Assembly: GCA_964400735.1 (NCBI GenBank)
Contig: CAYNVQ010000015.1
Coordinates: 1-64,000 of the forward strand
Direction of reading: 5' to 3'
Source of the DNA: CAYNVQ01 sp964400735
Lineage (GTDB): Bacteria; Acidobacteriota; Aminicenantia; Aminicenantales; Aminicenantaceae
Length of the DNA: 64,000 nucleotides
A program made the translations under genes and the position numbers. The notes under the pieces were generated by a model. That model was not told the DNA's origin, made no database searches, and saw only the letters and a program-made list of their open reading frames with translations. Below, piece after piece: positions 1 through 7,755 of the stretch; the stretch's first letter is position 1; every line of letters starts with the position of its first letter.

Positions 1-273
1 TTTATCACAAAATAAACACCCAGCGGAGGTGCATCAAATCATCATGTTATCTTCCGACCTATTATTAGCTGACTTTTATATTGCAAGATATGGTTGTGAC
101 AAAATCCAGAAATAAAAATCGTTGTGTAGAGGGAGACGATTAATCCCCTGATTTGAAGCTGTTTTAAAAATGGAGGTCTTATTCAGACGTTAGAGGTTGA
201 AAAGCTGAAATTGCGGGCTTGAAGTATAAAAGACAAAAACAAGGAAAAGGCTGATTTTCGGGGGATACGCCTG

Positions 274-338
274 GTACCCCTGGCCGGACTCGAACCGGCG
301 ACACAGGGATTAGGAATGTGCTCCTTGGCTATGCTGAG
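274..338 (-). pseudogene. decayed partial copy of tRNA-Arg(CCU)
   Basis: Positions 274-317 are identical over 44 bp to 1205-1248, the 3' half of the intact tRNA-Arg further right, in the same orientation. The match covers the 3' acceptor strand, T arm, variable region, anticodon loop and the 3' side of the anticodon stem. Beyond 317 the copy decays: the D stem (GCTC/GAGC) can still be recognised, three bases of the 5' anticodon stem are missing and the 5' acceptor strand is gone, so it cannot fold as a tRNA. A direct repeat of a tRNA 3' end is the usual mark of tRNA-targeted integration. A decayed tandem tRNA duplication is the alternative. Confidence 0.75.
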
Positions 339-340
339 CG

Positions 341-850
341 TTAGTTAACCTTACTGAGTTGAACGTATCCGCTCGCCATTTCTGTGTTGCCTCCTGGTTG
401 TAAGTCGTCGAATGCATGCACGTATCCCGACATCTGAAGCGTGCCTCCAGATTTCGTCATCCTACCTGTGAAGAATAATCGGAACTCAGATAATTCGAAG
501 AATTGAATGCTCACGGTGCGATCCTTCATTATAACTCCAGAAAAAATTCCACTACCCTCCTCAAATGTGCCCGCAAAAGCCTGTCCAGTCTGATGAGTGA
601 TGATGATGTTCCCATCATCTGATAGGGATTCGCCGGTAAAATATTCGGGCGTCTCCATTGGCCACTCGGTCGTATCCCCGTAGGCGTATCCGCTCGCTTC
701 ACTTATCCACTCTCCGATCAGGTTCGGAACCCAGTTGTCATCTGTAGCCTCGCCATAAAGAGGCCCTCTGACGATGATGATAAGGCTGATTGCAGCCACT
801 ACCAGCAGGATTCCAGCGACAGCGATGATTGCCTTTACCTTGGTTCTCAT
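341..850 (-). CDS. small membrane-anchored or exported protein, function unknown
   Basis: I do not recognise this 169-residue protein. Residues 1-5 are basic (MRTKVK) and about 7-28 form one strongly hydrophobic segment, so it is either N-terminally anchored or exported with an uncleaved signal. The remainder is polar, rich in Gly, Thr and acidic residues and apparently beta-rich, with no cysteine and no catalytic motif I can name. The start at 850 is supported by an AGGAGG-type ribosome binding site a few bases upstream. The gene is alone between the decayed tRNA copy (its stop is 3 bp from it) and the intact tRNA-Arg, so it may be cargo of a small integrated element. That is inference from position. 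Confidence 0.6.
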   Translation of the reverse strand: MRTKVKAIIAVAGILLVVAAISLIIIVRGPLYGEATDDNWVPNLIGEWISEASGYAYGDTTEWPMETPEYFTGESLSDDGNIIITHQTGQAFAGTFEEGSGIFSGVIMKDRTVSIQFFELSEFRLFFTGRMTKSGGTLQMSGYVHAFDDLQPGGNTEMASGYVQLSKVN

Positions 851-1204
851 GTTTCCTCCTTTTCCTAAAAAAATCTAGTCTGATTTATATGAATTGCCCT
901 TTAACTTGGACAAATCCGTTCGACATAACAAAATGAAGTCGATTGATCCCTTTTCGCTCCTTTTGCCTTTCAGCAAGGATAACACATCAGCAAGACTCTT
1001 CTTCGTCAAATATTGTTACTGAGACTCTCTGACTTATATCACAATGAAGAATCTGATTCAAATGGTGCAGGTATGTCTGGAAAATCCTTTTGACCAAAAT
1101 GGTACGAAAGCAGGCGAAACTGTACTAAACCATACTAAACCGAAGCGCCTGGCAAGTTCCCCCTAACTTGCTGATTTTATTGCTAAATGCTTGATAATAA
1201 AGGA
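851..1204. other. gene-free stretch between the small membrane protein and tRNA-Arg
   Basis: About 350 bp with no credible gene. A short plus-strand open stretch ends in TAA at 1164-1166 close to the 3' end of the tRNA, but it is under 50 codons, has no recognisable motif and no clear start. No strong hairpin or promoter was identified. Confidence 0.5.
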
Positions 1205-1205
1205 G

Positions 1206-1280
1206 TACCCCTGGCCGGACTCGAACCGGCGACACAGGGATTAGGAATCCCTTGCTCTATCCATACTGAGCTACAGGGGT
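1206..1280 (-). tRNA. tRNA-Arg, anticodon CCU
   Basis: The reverse complement folds as a full cloverleaf. The 7-bp acceptor is ACCCCTG/CAGGGGT with discriminator A; positions 8-9 are TA; the D stem is GCTC/GAGC; the anticodon stem AGGGA/TCCCT closes the loop TTCCTAA, giving anticodon CCT; the T stem is GCCGG/CCGGC with loop TTCGAGT. It reads AGG arginine codons. CCA is not encoded. The tRNA lies downstream of the acetate kinase fusion on the same strand. Confidence 0.96.
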
Positions 1281-1494
1281 ACCTTCAGTTACAGAATAAA
1301 TATCCTCTTCCGTCCACCAATTTAGCAATTTCCTGAACTTTTTTCAATCCTAATTATCATGCCACTCCGAAGCCTCCCGCCCCTCACTTAAAAAGAAAGA
1401 AAGCAGGCTAGCAAGATGAATCGTTCAATTTGATACATCTGAGGACCACGGTCAGCATGACTTTGGCCCAAAAGATTTAGACTTAACTCCTCGG

Positions 1495-3816
1495 TTATCT
1501 GCGGTCCTGGACACCAATCAGAGTGCCCTCCATCCCGGTCCTGATGCTTGCTGCATTGGCCTCATCCGTGTCGATATGCATGCTCAACCTGAAATCGGGA
1601 TGGACCCTCACCAGCACATCTCCGAAGACGAGGGGCCTATCCCCTTTTACCTCAATACTGACGATGTCTCGATCTTTCAACCCAAAGGATAGAGCATCCT
1701 CGGGCGACATATGGATATGCCGCAGCGAACATATCACTCCCTGCGGAACAAAACAAGTACCGTTCGGCCCTTCAAGCGTGATCCCCGGGCTCCCTTCCAG
1801 ATCCCCAGAAGCTCGAATCGGAGCTTTGATCCCCAGCTTGAACTCTTCGGTCATCGAAATTTCAACCTGGCTTTGCTTTCGGAAGGGGCCCAGAATCCTA
1901 ACCCTTTCCACCCTGCCCTTGGGTCCCAAAAGATTGATCGCTTCTTCACAGGCGAACTGCCCGGGCTGGGAGAGCTCGGCACGAATCGTCAATTCGCTAC
2001 CCTTCCCGAACAGCACTTCCATTTCCTCTCTGGCTAAATGAACGTGGTGAGCAGAGACCTCGATCGGTATTTTCTTTTCTTTCTGACTTTTCAGTACCTG
2101 AGTCACATCTTGATAGCCCAAAGTCCGTATGGCCTCGCGGGCGATCATCCGCTCTTCATCGGTTGGGATGACCAGCACCTTCACCCGAGAAAACTCATCG
2201 GAGATTTCCACGGCCTCACCCTGGCGGGGAGAAGCTGTTTTATTCCTGATGGTATCGACACTGATTCCCATATGGGATAATCCCTGACAGGCCAATCCCC
2301 TGACCCAAGCGCTTCCCTCACCGATGCCGCCCGAAAAGACCAAAGCATCCAGCCCCCCTATGGCCGCCACATAGGCCCCGATGTATTTGCGTATTCTGTA
2401 ACAGAAGATGTTGATGGACGAAAGGGCTTTCTGGTTTCCCTCATTGGCCTCCTTCTCGATCTCGCGCAAATCGCTCGATACCCCAGACAGCCCCTTCAAT
2501 CCGCTCCCGCGATTCAATATCTCCTCGATCTCATCCAAGCTCAATCCCTTTTCCCTGTTCAGATACAGGATAACCGACGGGTCGAGGTCTCCGCTTCTGG
2601 TCCCCATGATCAATCCCTCCAGCGGAGTCAATCCCATGCTGGTATCCACGGACCGGCCGTGATCGATGGCGCATACAGACGCGCCGTTTCCCAGGTGACA
2701 GGTGATAATCTTCAGCTCCCGAAACCTGCGCTTCAGATGAGATGCTGCCTGTAAGGCCACATAGTTGTGGGAGATGCCATGAAACCCATACCGGCGTATG
2801 CTGTCTTTTTCGTAAAACTCGTAAGGCAGCCCGTAAAGATAGGCATGAGAGGGCATTTTCTGGTGAAAGCCGGTATCGAATACGGCGATCTGCGGCACAT
2901 TCGGCATTAGCCTTTGGCTTTCCCGAATCGCCATGAGATTGGCGGGGTTATGCAGAGGAGCGAGACTCGCATATTTTTGGATGTCCTGCACCACTTGCTC
3001 ATCGACGATCACCGGATGGCTGTATTTATCTCCGCCATGAACCACACGATGGCCTACAGCGCTCAGTTCGCCGAAGTCTTTTATCACCCCCTGCTTTTCA
3101 TCCGTCAAAAGGTCGACGACGGCTTGGAATGCCTGTTCATGGCTAATCTTTCCGAGTTCCTTGTGAAATTTCCCCTTCGTTGATTCAGCGGATAAAGACG
3201 AATCATCCAGTCCGATTCTCTCCACAAGGCCGCCGAGGTTATTCGACTCATCCCCGGTGTCATAAAAGCGGAATTTCAGGGAGGAACTCCCGCAGTTTAT
3301 GACCAGTATCTTTTCAGGCGAGGCTGTGGTCAATCGAAGTCCGTAGGGGTCGGGAACGTTACGCCAGGCATCTTCCACGCGCGTTAGCTCTTCATCATTC
3401 TTTTGCCGAGCTTTCAACCGGTCTGTTATCGTCTTGGCCATGATCCTGACCGCATCGGGATTTACCGCTAAAAAAGTCGAAAAAACGGCTTGGGGGATGA
3501 GAAAGAGCTGGCACTTCGTTAAAGCGATGACATCTGCATTGGTGGGCTCTCCGGTCAAAAGTGAGGCCTCTCCAAGAATGTGTCCTTTCTTCAAGAGCCC
3601 AAGGCGAATGCGCTCGCCGGTTTTATCGACGATCACAGCTTCTGCCTCCCCCTCCAGCATGATCCCCAAAAACCTGCCGGGCTGGCCGAACTGGATGATC
3701 ACTTCCTGTGGAGCAAAACTCTTCGTGTGGCTTTTCTCCACCAATTCTTTAATCCTTTCAGGGGAAAAGCTCTGAAACAAGGGCAAAGACTCTAATAACT
3801 CTATGAGTTTTTCCAT
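1495..3816 (-). CDS. fusion: cNMP-binding domain + acetate kinase + PduL-type phosphotransacylase
   Basis: Three domains in 773 residues. Residues 1-140 form a cyclic-nucleotide-binding (CAP-type) fold. Its phosphate-binding cassette has Gly82-Glu83, but Thr92-Asn93-Ala94 stands where Arg-Ser/Thr-Ala is usual. About 168-575 is a full-length acetate kinase: INCGSSSLKF (about 173-182), HRVVHGGD, FDTGFH, RYGFHGISH, GTRSGDLDPS and PTDEER, so the catalytic Asn, Arg, Asp, His and Glu are all present. About 582-773 is PduL-type phosphotransacylase with its His clusters SAHHVHL, RHIHMS and HIDTDEANAA. One chain could therefore convert acetyl-CoA (or propionyl-CoA) to acetate and ATP through acyl phosphate. 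The start has an AGGAGG site 8 bases upstream. It is last in the operon after an adenylate cyclase (73-bp gap). Confidence 0.93.
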   Translation of the reverse strand: MEKLIELLESLPLFQSFSPERIKELVEKSHTKSFAPQEVIIQFGQPGRFLGIMLEGEAEAVIVDKTGERIRLGLLKKGHILGEASLLTGEPTNADVIALTKCQLFLIPQAVFSTFLAVNPDAVRIMAKTITDRLKARQKNDEELTRVEDAWRNVPDPYGLRLTTASPEKILVINCGSSSLKFRFYDTGDESNNLGGLVERIGLDDSSLSAESTKGKFHKELGKISHEQAFQAVVDLLTDEKQGVIKDFGELSAVGHRVVHGGDKYSHPVIVDEQVVQDIQKYASLAPLHNPANLMAIRESQRLMPNVPQIAVFDTGFHQKMPSHAYLYGLPYEFYEKDSIRRYGFHGISHNYVALQAASHLKRRFRELKIITCHLGNGASVCAIDHGRSVDTSMGLTPLEGLIMGTRSGDLDPSVILYLNREKGLSLDEIEEILNRGSGLKGLSGVSSDLREIEKEANEGNQKALSSINIFCYRIRKYIGAYVAAIGGLDALVFSGGIGEGSAWVRGLACQGLSHMGISVDTIRNKTASPRQGEAVEISDEFSRVKVLVIPTDEERMIAREAIRTLGYQDVTQVLKSQKEKKIPIEVSAHHVHLAREEMEVLFGKGSELTIRAELSQPGQFACEEAINLLGPKGRVERVRILGPFRKQSQVEISMTEEFKLGIKAPIRASGDLEGSPGITLEGPNGTCFVPQGVICSLRHIHMSPEDALSFGLKDRDIVSIEVKGDRPLVFGDVLVRVHPDFRLSMHIDTDEANAASIRTGMEGTLIGVQDRR

Positions 3817-3889
3817 CGCGCTTGCCTCCTAAGATGAGGGGAAATGAGCCCTGTCGGGACAGAGACATCCGGACAGGGATAGTTCGTGT

Positions 3890-5584
3890 TCAATCCAAAA
3901 CTTCATAGACGATTACGGGTTCGCTCCGGCCTTTGAGTGTTTGGGGCCCGATCTCGCGGGTCTTGAATTTTCCTTTTGTATGGCGAAAGGTTTCCTCTCC
4001 TATTCGTATCTGGTTGGGTTGAGCACCGGATTCGAGCCTGGAAGCTATGTTGACCGAATCCCCAATGACGGTGTAGTCCATCCTCGTGGGGGAGCCCACA
4101 TTTCCCGCCACAACTCGGCCGGTGTTAATTCCGAAGCGCACATCGAATCTTTTGTCAGGGCTGATCTCCTTCATCATGACCGCCAGTTCCTTTCTCATCT
4201 TCAATGCGGCTCGAATGGCCCTTTCCGCATCGTCATCCCTTTCCAACGGAGCACCGAAAACGGCCATCAACCGATCGCCTACATATTTGTCCAGTGTCCC
4301 TTCATATTCGAAGATGATATCCGTCATACGGGAGAAATACCGGTTCAGGAGCATGTTCACCTCGAGAGGGCTCAACCTCTCGGAGAGGCGGGTGAATCCG
4401 ATAATATCCGTAAAAAGTATGGTCACGCTCACATCCTTAGCTTCAAGCAGATCGGCTTTTTTCCCCTCTCCGGCCTTGACGATCATCTCCACCACTTGGG
4501 GAGAATGATATCTTTCCAGTCTTCTCCGAAGCTCTTCTTCCTGCCGGATTTTCTCATTCAATTTGGCCTGTTCGAGAATCATGGACATTTGGCATCCGAT
4601 GGCTTTAAGAAGCTCGAGATCGTCTTCGCTGAACTGGTTGCCCAGCCGGGTGCTGTCCAATTGGATAGCGCCGATAATCGTTTCTTTCTGCCAAAGGGGA
4701 ACGCATATTGCGGAGCGGATCTTTTGCTTGACGAGGCTTTCTGTCGGGGACAACCTAGGATCGGCTAAAGCATTCGAGGTGAGCAAAGCTACTCTGTCCT
4801 GGACGACTTTGTTGATGAGCGTACGGCTGGCGCTGGCCTTTTGGATCCCTTTTTTATGAGTCCCCTTGAATTTGACAACTACAGGGACATAATCGCCTCC
4901 GGGCTCATTATCGATAAGGACAAGAAAGCCAAAATCCGCATCGATGACCATAAAAATAAGGTCCATGATTTTGCTCAGCAGTTCTCTAAAATCATGGATG
5001 AGGTTCATATGCCGGCTGATCTCGTACAGAACAAAGAGCACTTTGTTCATCCTCTCCAGGCGGGAGAGTTCTGATTCGGCTTTGACCTGCTGTTTCTCTT
5101 GGCGGGAAAAAATGGAAAGGCCTTTCTCATTCTGACTCGGCTTCGATCTCGGGGGGACCATCAGTGTCCGCGAATCAATCTTCTGGCACTCCTCGGATCT
5201 GACCTTGATGGTTTGCTGAACCCACGTTTTGTAGTCATCCTCTTTCGAGAATTCGAGCTTCTCATCGGCGGAATGGACCGGTTTGTCCTGGGCACAGAAA
5301 GTCAGGGAAGCCGACCCTATTCTTATCTCATCGCCATGGTCGAGAACCGCTTTGTTCTTGATTTCCCCATTAACCCAGGTTCCATTGAAACTGCCGAGGT
5401 CGATGAGAATATATTTGTTTCCTTCTTTGCTTATCTTGGCATGCTTCCGGGAGGCCTTGGGATCGAAAAAGACAATATCATTATCAGGGCTCCTCCCAAT
5501 CACCACCTCTTTTTCGGCAAGGACGTACTCTTCCTCTTTCCCGTCAGGATGGACAATTTGTAGCCTCGGCGATTCTTTTCTCAT
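3890..5584 (-). CDS. FHA-GAF class III adenylate cyclase
   Basis: 564 residues, no membrane segment. About 25-95 is an FHA phosphothreonine-binding domain (IGRSPDND, SRKHAK, GSFNGTWVNG). About 185-345 is a GAF sensor domain, followed by a short linker helix (EEELRRRLERY). About 385-564 is a class III cyclase. Metal-binding aspartates are D393 (FTDIIGF) and D437 (KYVGD); K433 and D503 (MDYTVIGD) are the adenine-specifying pair, and N512 and R516 are the transition-state residues, so ATP rather than GTP is the likely substrate. FHA suggests control by protein phosphorylation; a Ser/Thr kinase gene lies about 7 kb away. The start is 3 bp from the stop of the upstream cNMP sensor gene, so translation is probably coupled. 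Confidence 0.92.
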   Translation of the reverse strand: MRKESPRLQIVHPDGKEEEYVLAEKEVVIGRSPDNDIVFFDPKASRKHAKISKEGNKYILIDLGSFNGTWVNGEIKNKAVLDHGDEIRIGSASLTFCAQDKPVHSADEKLEFSKEDDYKTWVQQTIKVRSEECQKIDSRTLMVPPRSKPSQNEKGLSIFSRQEKQQVKAESELSRLERMNKVLFVLYEISRHMNLIHDFRELLSKIMDLIFMVIDADFGFLVLIDNEPGGDYVPVVVKFKGTHKKGIQKASASRTLINKVVQDRVALLTSNALADPRLSPTESLVKQKIRSAICVPLWQKETIIGAIQLDSTRLGNQFSEDDLELLKAIGCQMSMILEQAKLNEKIRQEEELRRRLERYHSPQVVEMIVKAGEGKKADLLEAKDVSVTILFTDIIGFTRLSERLSPLEVNMLLNRYFSRMTDIIFEYEGTLDKYVGDRLMAVFGAPLERDDDAERAIRAALKMRKELAVMMKEISPDKRFDVRFGINTGRVVAGNVGSPTRMDYTVIGDSVNIASRLESGAQPNQIRIGEETFRHTKGKFKTREIGPQTLKGRSEPVIVYEVLD

Positions 5585-5587
5585 CTC

Positions 5588-5962
5588 TCAGGGTTTTTTT
5601 GTTCTCAAACGGACGAGCTCGTCGTCCATTTCTCGGATACGATGGGACATTTTCTCAAGAATTCGCAAGGCCAAAGAAGGATCCTCACTGATCCTGCGCA
5701 GAAGGATTTTTTTGTCTATGGTCAGAACCCGCACCTCTCCTAAGGCACGGACTGTTGCCGAGCGAACCTCCCGCTCGAAGATCGCCATCTCTCCGAAGAA
5801 ATCCCGTTTCTCCAGAACAGCCAGCCGGATTTCTTTGCCGTCTTTGACCTGGAGTACCTCGACCCGGCCATTGAGGATTTCGAACATGACGTCTCCGGCC
5901 TCCCCCTGACGGACGATGATCTGTCCATCGCTGAAAACCTTGCCCAATTCACTGGTCCTCAT
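5588..5962 (-). CDS. single-domain cyclic-nucleotide-binding protein
   Basis: A 124-residue protein that is essentially one cNMP-binding domain. The phosphate-binding cassette runs from Gly57-Glu58 to Arg67-Ser68-Ala69, so the canonical Arg that contacts the cyclic phosphate is present, unlike in the acetate kinase fusion. There is no DNA-binding helix-turn-helix and no catalytic domain; a C-terminal helix (MSHRIREMDDELVRLR) may mediate contact with a partner. I chose the ATG at 5962, which overlaps the flavoprotein stop as ATGA and has GGAGG just upstream; a longer reading frame up to 6259 only overlaps the flavoprotein. It sits between the flavoprotein and the cyclase. Confidence 0.88.
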   Translation of the reverse strand: MRTSELGKVFSDGQIIVRQGEAGDVMFEILNGRVEVLQVKDGKEIRLAVLEKRDFFGEMAIFEREVRSATVRALGEVRVLTIDKKILLRRISEDPSLALRILEKMSHRIREMDDELVRLRTKKP

Positions 5963-7344
5963 CGTTCCTCCAATTCCGGATTCCTTGATCGAAACGGCCA
6001 GAGTTCGATAAGCAAATTCCAGAAAAAGCGTCCCAAGAAAACAGGATGGATCATGCGCGTGAGAACCTCGCGGTAAGGAGCGCTTCCCGTGAACATATCC
6101 CATAATGCCGTGCTCAAAAAGCGAGATCCCTTTTTCCTCTTCTGTTCCCAAGAGACCATTCTCAGAATAGCCCGGCGGGCAAATCGGAAATGCTGGATTA
6201 ACCCCACCGACGAGAAGATCAACTTGCCGATCCTGTTGTCCCGCTCGAGTTTCACACAAGCCGGCCAGAAACGCGCTTTGAAATCCTCAGCAGACACACC
6301 GAGAAACACAGCGGTCGTGGCCGCTGCTTTGGCTGTTTTGTAGGCCGCGCCTATCCCATCCTTGTACAAGCGGCTTATGCCACAATCCCCTATGAAGACC
6401 AGGCGATCGCCGAAGGGGTGTTCCGATCCTCCGATGTTTATCCTGGGTAAACAATGGCAGGCATCTTGCTGGTGATCCCAATCCGAAGGAAAACATCGTT
6501 TCACCTCTGCGGTTTCCATGAATGATTGAACGAGCTGCTTATCGATTTTTTTGCCAAGCATGCACACCGTGGCGTAATTCCCCTTCGGGATCAAGGCCGC
6601 AAATTCCAGACGTGGGATATTTAGAAGGAAGGTGTGCATCGAGCTTCCCAAAAAGCCTTCGATGATTTCTCCTCCCAAGGCATACTCGCAGATGTAGGTT
6701 TTCGTCGTTTGCGGCGGGACATAGCCGACTCCCAATTCTTCAAAAAGTTTCAGAGTCGGAGAGTTCACCCCGACGGCCACCGCGAGAAGGTCATACGGTT
6801 CAGGATGGCCGTCGCGCATCTTCACCAAAGGCCGCCCATCTTCCCACTTGACTTCCTCTATCCGGCCGGATATCCGGTTGGCTCCCTTTTCTTCGGCCAA
6901 ACTCAGTAGAAAGCCATCGAAGCTTTCCCATTGTTTTTCCTTCAGGCCTCTGGGACCGGCTCCGCGATGGACGGCTCCTATCCTCTTTTCATGGAGAGGC
7001 GTCTCGATTTTGACACTCCCCACATCCATATGGAGAAGATAGGAATCGATCCCTCTCTGGATGACCGTGGGCGGCAGGTCAATTCCCTCGGTGACCAGAG
7101 TCTGAACCAACGACTCCGAGACGATGCCGCCGCACATGTTGCATCCGGGAGGTCCAGCCTGTGAAAAATCCCGCGATTCGAAAATATCCAACCGGACATT
7201 CATCCCCACTCTTTCAGCCAGGGCTAGGAGAAAATAACTGAAGAACGAACCCGCAGGCCCAGCCCCTATAACCGCCACCCGGGAATCGTCGGCAAGGCTT
7301 AGTGAAGATTGCTCGATATTTCGGGGGTATTCCCCTTGCTTCAT
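5959..7344 (-). CDS. FAD-dependent oxidoreductase, geranylgeranyl-reductase-like
   Basis: 461 residues. An N-terminal Rossmann FAD motif (VAVIGAGPAGS), a cysteine motif GCNMCGGIVSE shortly after, and the second FAD motif LVFIGDCGISRLYKDGIG match the geranylgeranyl reductase/p-hydroxybenzoate hydroxylase-type flavoproteins. In relatives the substrates are isoprenoid chains or quinones; the substrate here cannot be read from sequence. The C terminus is basic and hydrophobic, possibly membrane-associated. I use the ATG at 7344, with an AGGAG site; an upstream ATG at 7395 lies at the predicted transcription start and would lack a leader. It is the first gene of the cNMP operon and overlaps the next gene by 4 bp. 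Confidence 0.82.
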   Translation of the reverse strand: MKQGEYPRNIEQSSLSLADDSRVAVIGAGPAGSFFSYFLLALAERVGMNVRLDIFESRDFSQAGPPGCNMCGGIVSESLVQTLVTEGIDLPPTVIQRGIDSYLLHMDVGSVKIETPLHEKRIGAVHRGAGPRGLKEKQWESFDGFLLSLAEEKGANRISGRIEEVKWEDGRPLVKMRDGHPEPYDLLAVAVGVNSPTLKLFEELGVGYVPPQTTKTYICEYALGGEIIEGFLGSSMHTFLLNIPRLEFAALIPKGNYATVCMLGKKIDKQLVQSFMETAEVKRCFPSDWDHQQDACHCLPRINIGGSEHPFGDRLVFIGDCGISRLYKDGIGAAYKTAKAAATTAVFLGVSAEDFKARFWPACVKLERDNRIGKLIFSSVGLIQHFRFARRAILRMVSWEQKRKKGSRFLSTALWDMFTGSAPYREVLTRMIHPVFLGRFFWNLLIELWPFRSRNPELEER

Positions 7345-7400
7345 GATCTCCTCTTTCAAAACCAAGGCCTGGGCAGATGGACATTTTCCCGGCAAGAGCG

Positions 7401-7430
7401 CTTATAGCACAATAAAAAATGACCTGTCAA
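7401..7430 (-). promoter_or_regulatory. sigma-70-like promoter of the flavoprotein/cyclase/acetate kinase operon
   Basis: On the minus strand: -35 TTGACA (7425-7430), an 18-bp spacer, and -10 TATAAG (7401-7406) preceded by TGC, an extended -10. Transcription would start near 7394, leaving about 50 nt of leader before the ATG at 7344. Confidence 0.7.
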
Positions 7431-7685
7431 ACATACACAGCCCGCGCAGCTATCAACAGGACAATATCTCTCTATTTCTCAATTAAAATAAATCATAACA
7501 AAAAGATATTCAATATAAAACTTGACAATCCCTGGCTTGAATTGGTAAATAAATATAGTATTCTGATGCTTTTCAGGGAATATAGGGTTTAGAAAAGGTA
7601 AAACTTCCAAACAATAAATGCGCCGAGGGATTTTTTCCTCGGAGAGGGAATTTGCCGGAGAAAAATAGCCATAATGCTTTCAAAA

Positions 7686-7713
7686 TTGACATTATATATA
7701 GTTTCTATAGAAT
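7686..7713 (+). promoter_or_regulatory. promoter of the giant secreted protein gene
   Basis: TTGACA (7686-7691), a 16-bp spacer and TAGAAT (7708-7713), in the AT-rich 360-bp divergent region 7396-7755 that otherwise holds only the opposing promoter. The ends of the promoter (TTGACATT ... TATAGAAT) are shared with the one before the SBBP gene at 52313. The leader would be about 35 nt. Confidence 0.6.
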
Positions 7714-7755
7714 TAGTATAGATTATTCAATTTTGCTTGGAATGGAGGATTGGAT

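Noticed and set aside
1028..1166. Short plus-strand open stretch ending near the tRNA 3' end, considered as an integrase remnant
   Set aside because: Under 50 codons, no tyrosine-recombinase motif and no start signal; only the position is suggestive.
3941..4768. 275-codon plus-strand frame opposite the FHA-GAF cyclase
   Set aside because: The minus strand encodes three recognisable domains here; the antisense protein has no known motif.
5963..6259. N-terminal extension of the small cNMP sensor
   Set aside because: The extension lies wholly in the flavoprotein gene in another frame; the ATG at 5962 has GGAGG and starts at the domain.
7345..7395. Seventeen extra N-terminal codons of the flavoprotein
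   Set aside because: The predicted transcription start from the TTGACA/TATAAG promoter is at about 7394, and the ATG at 7344 has a proper AGGAG.
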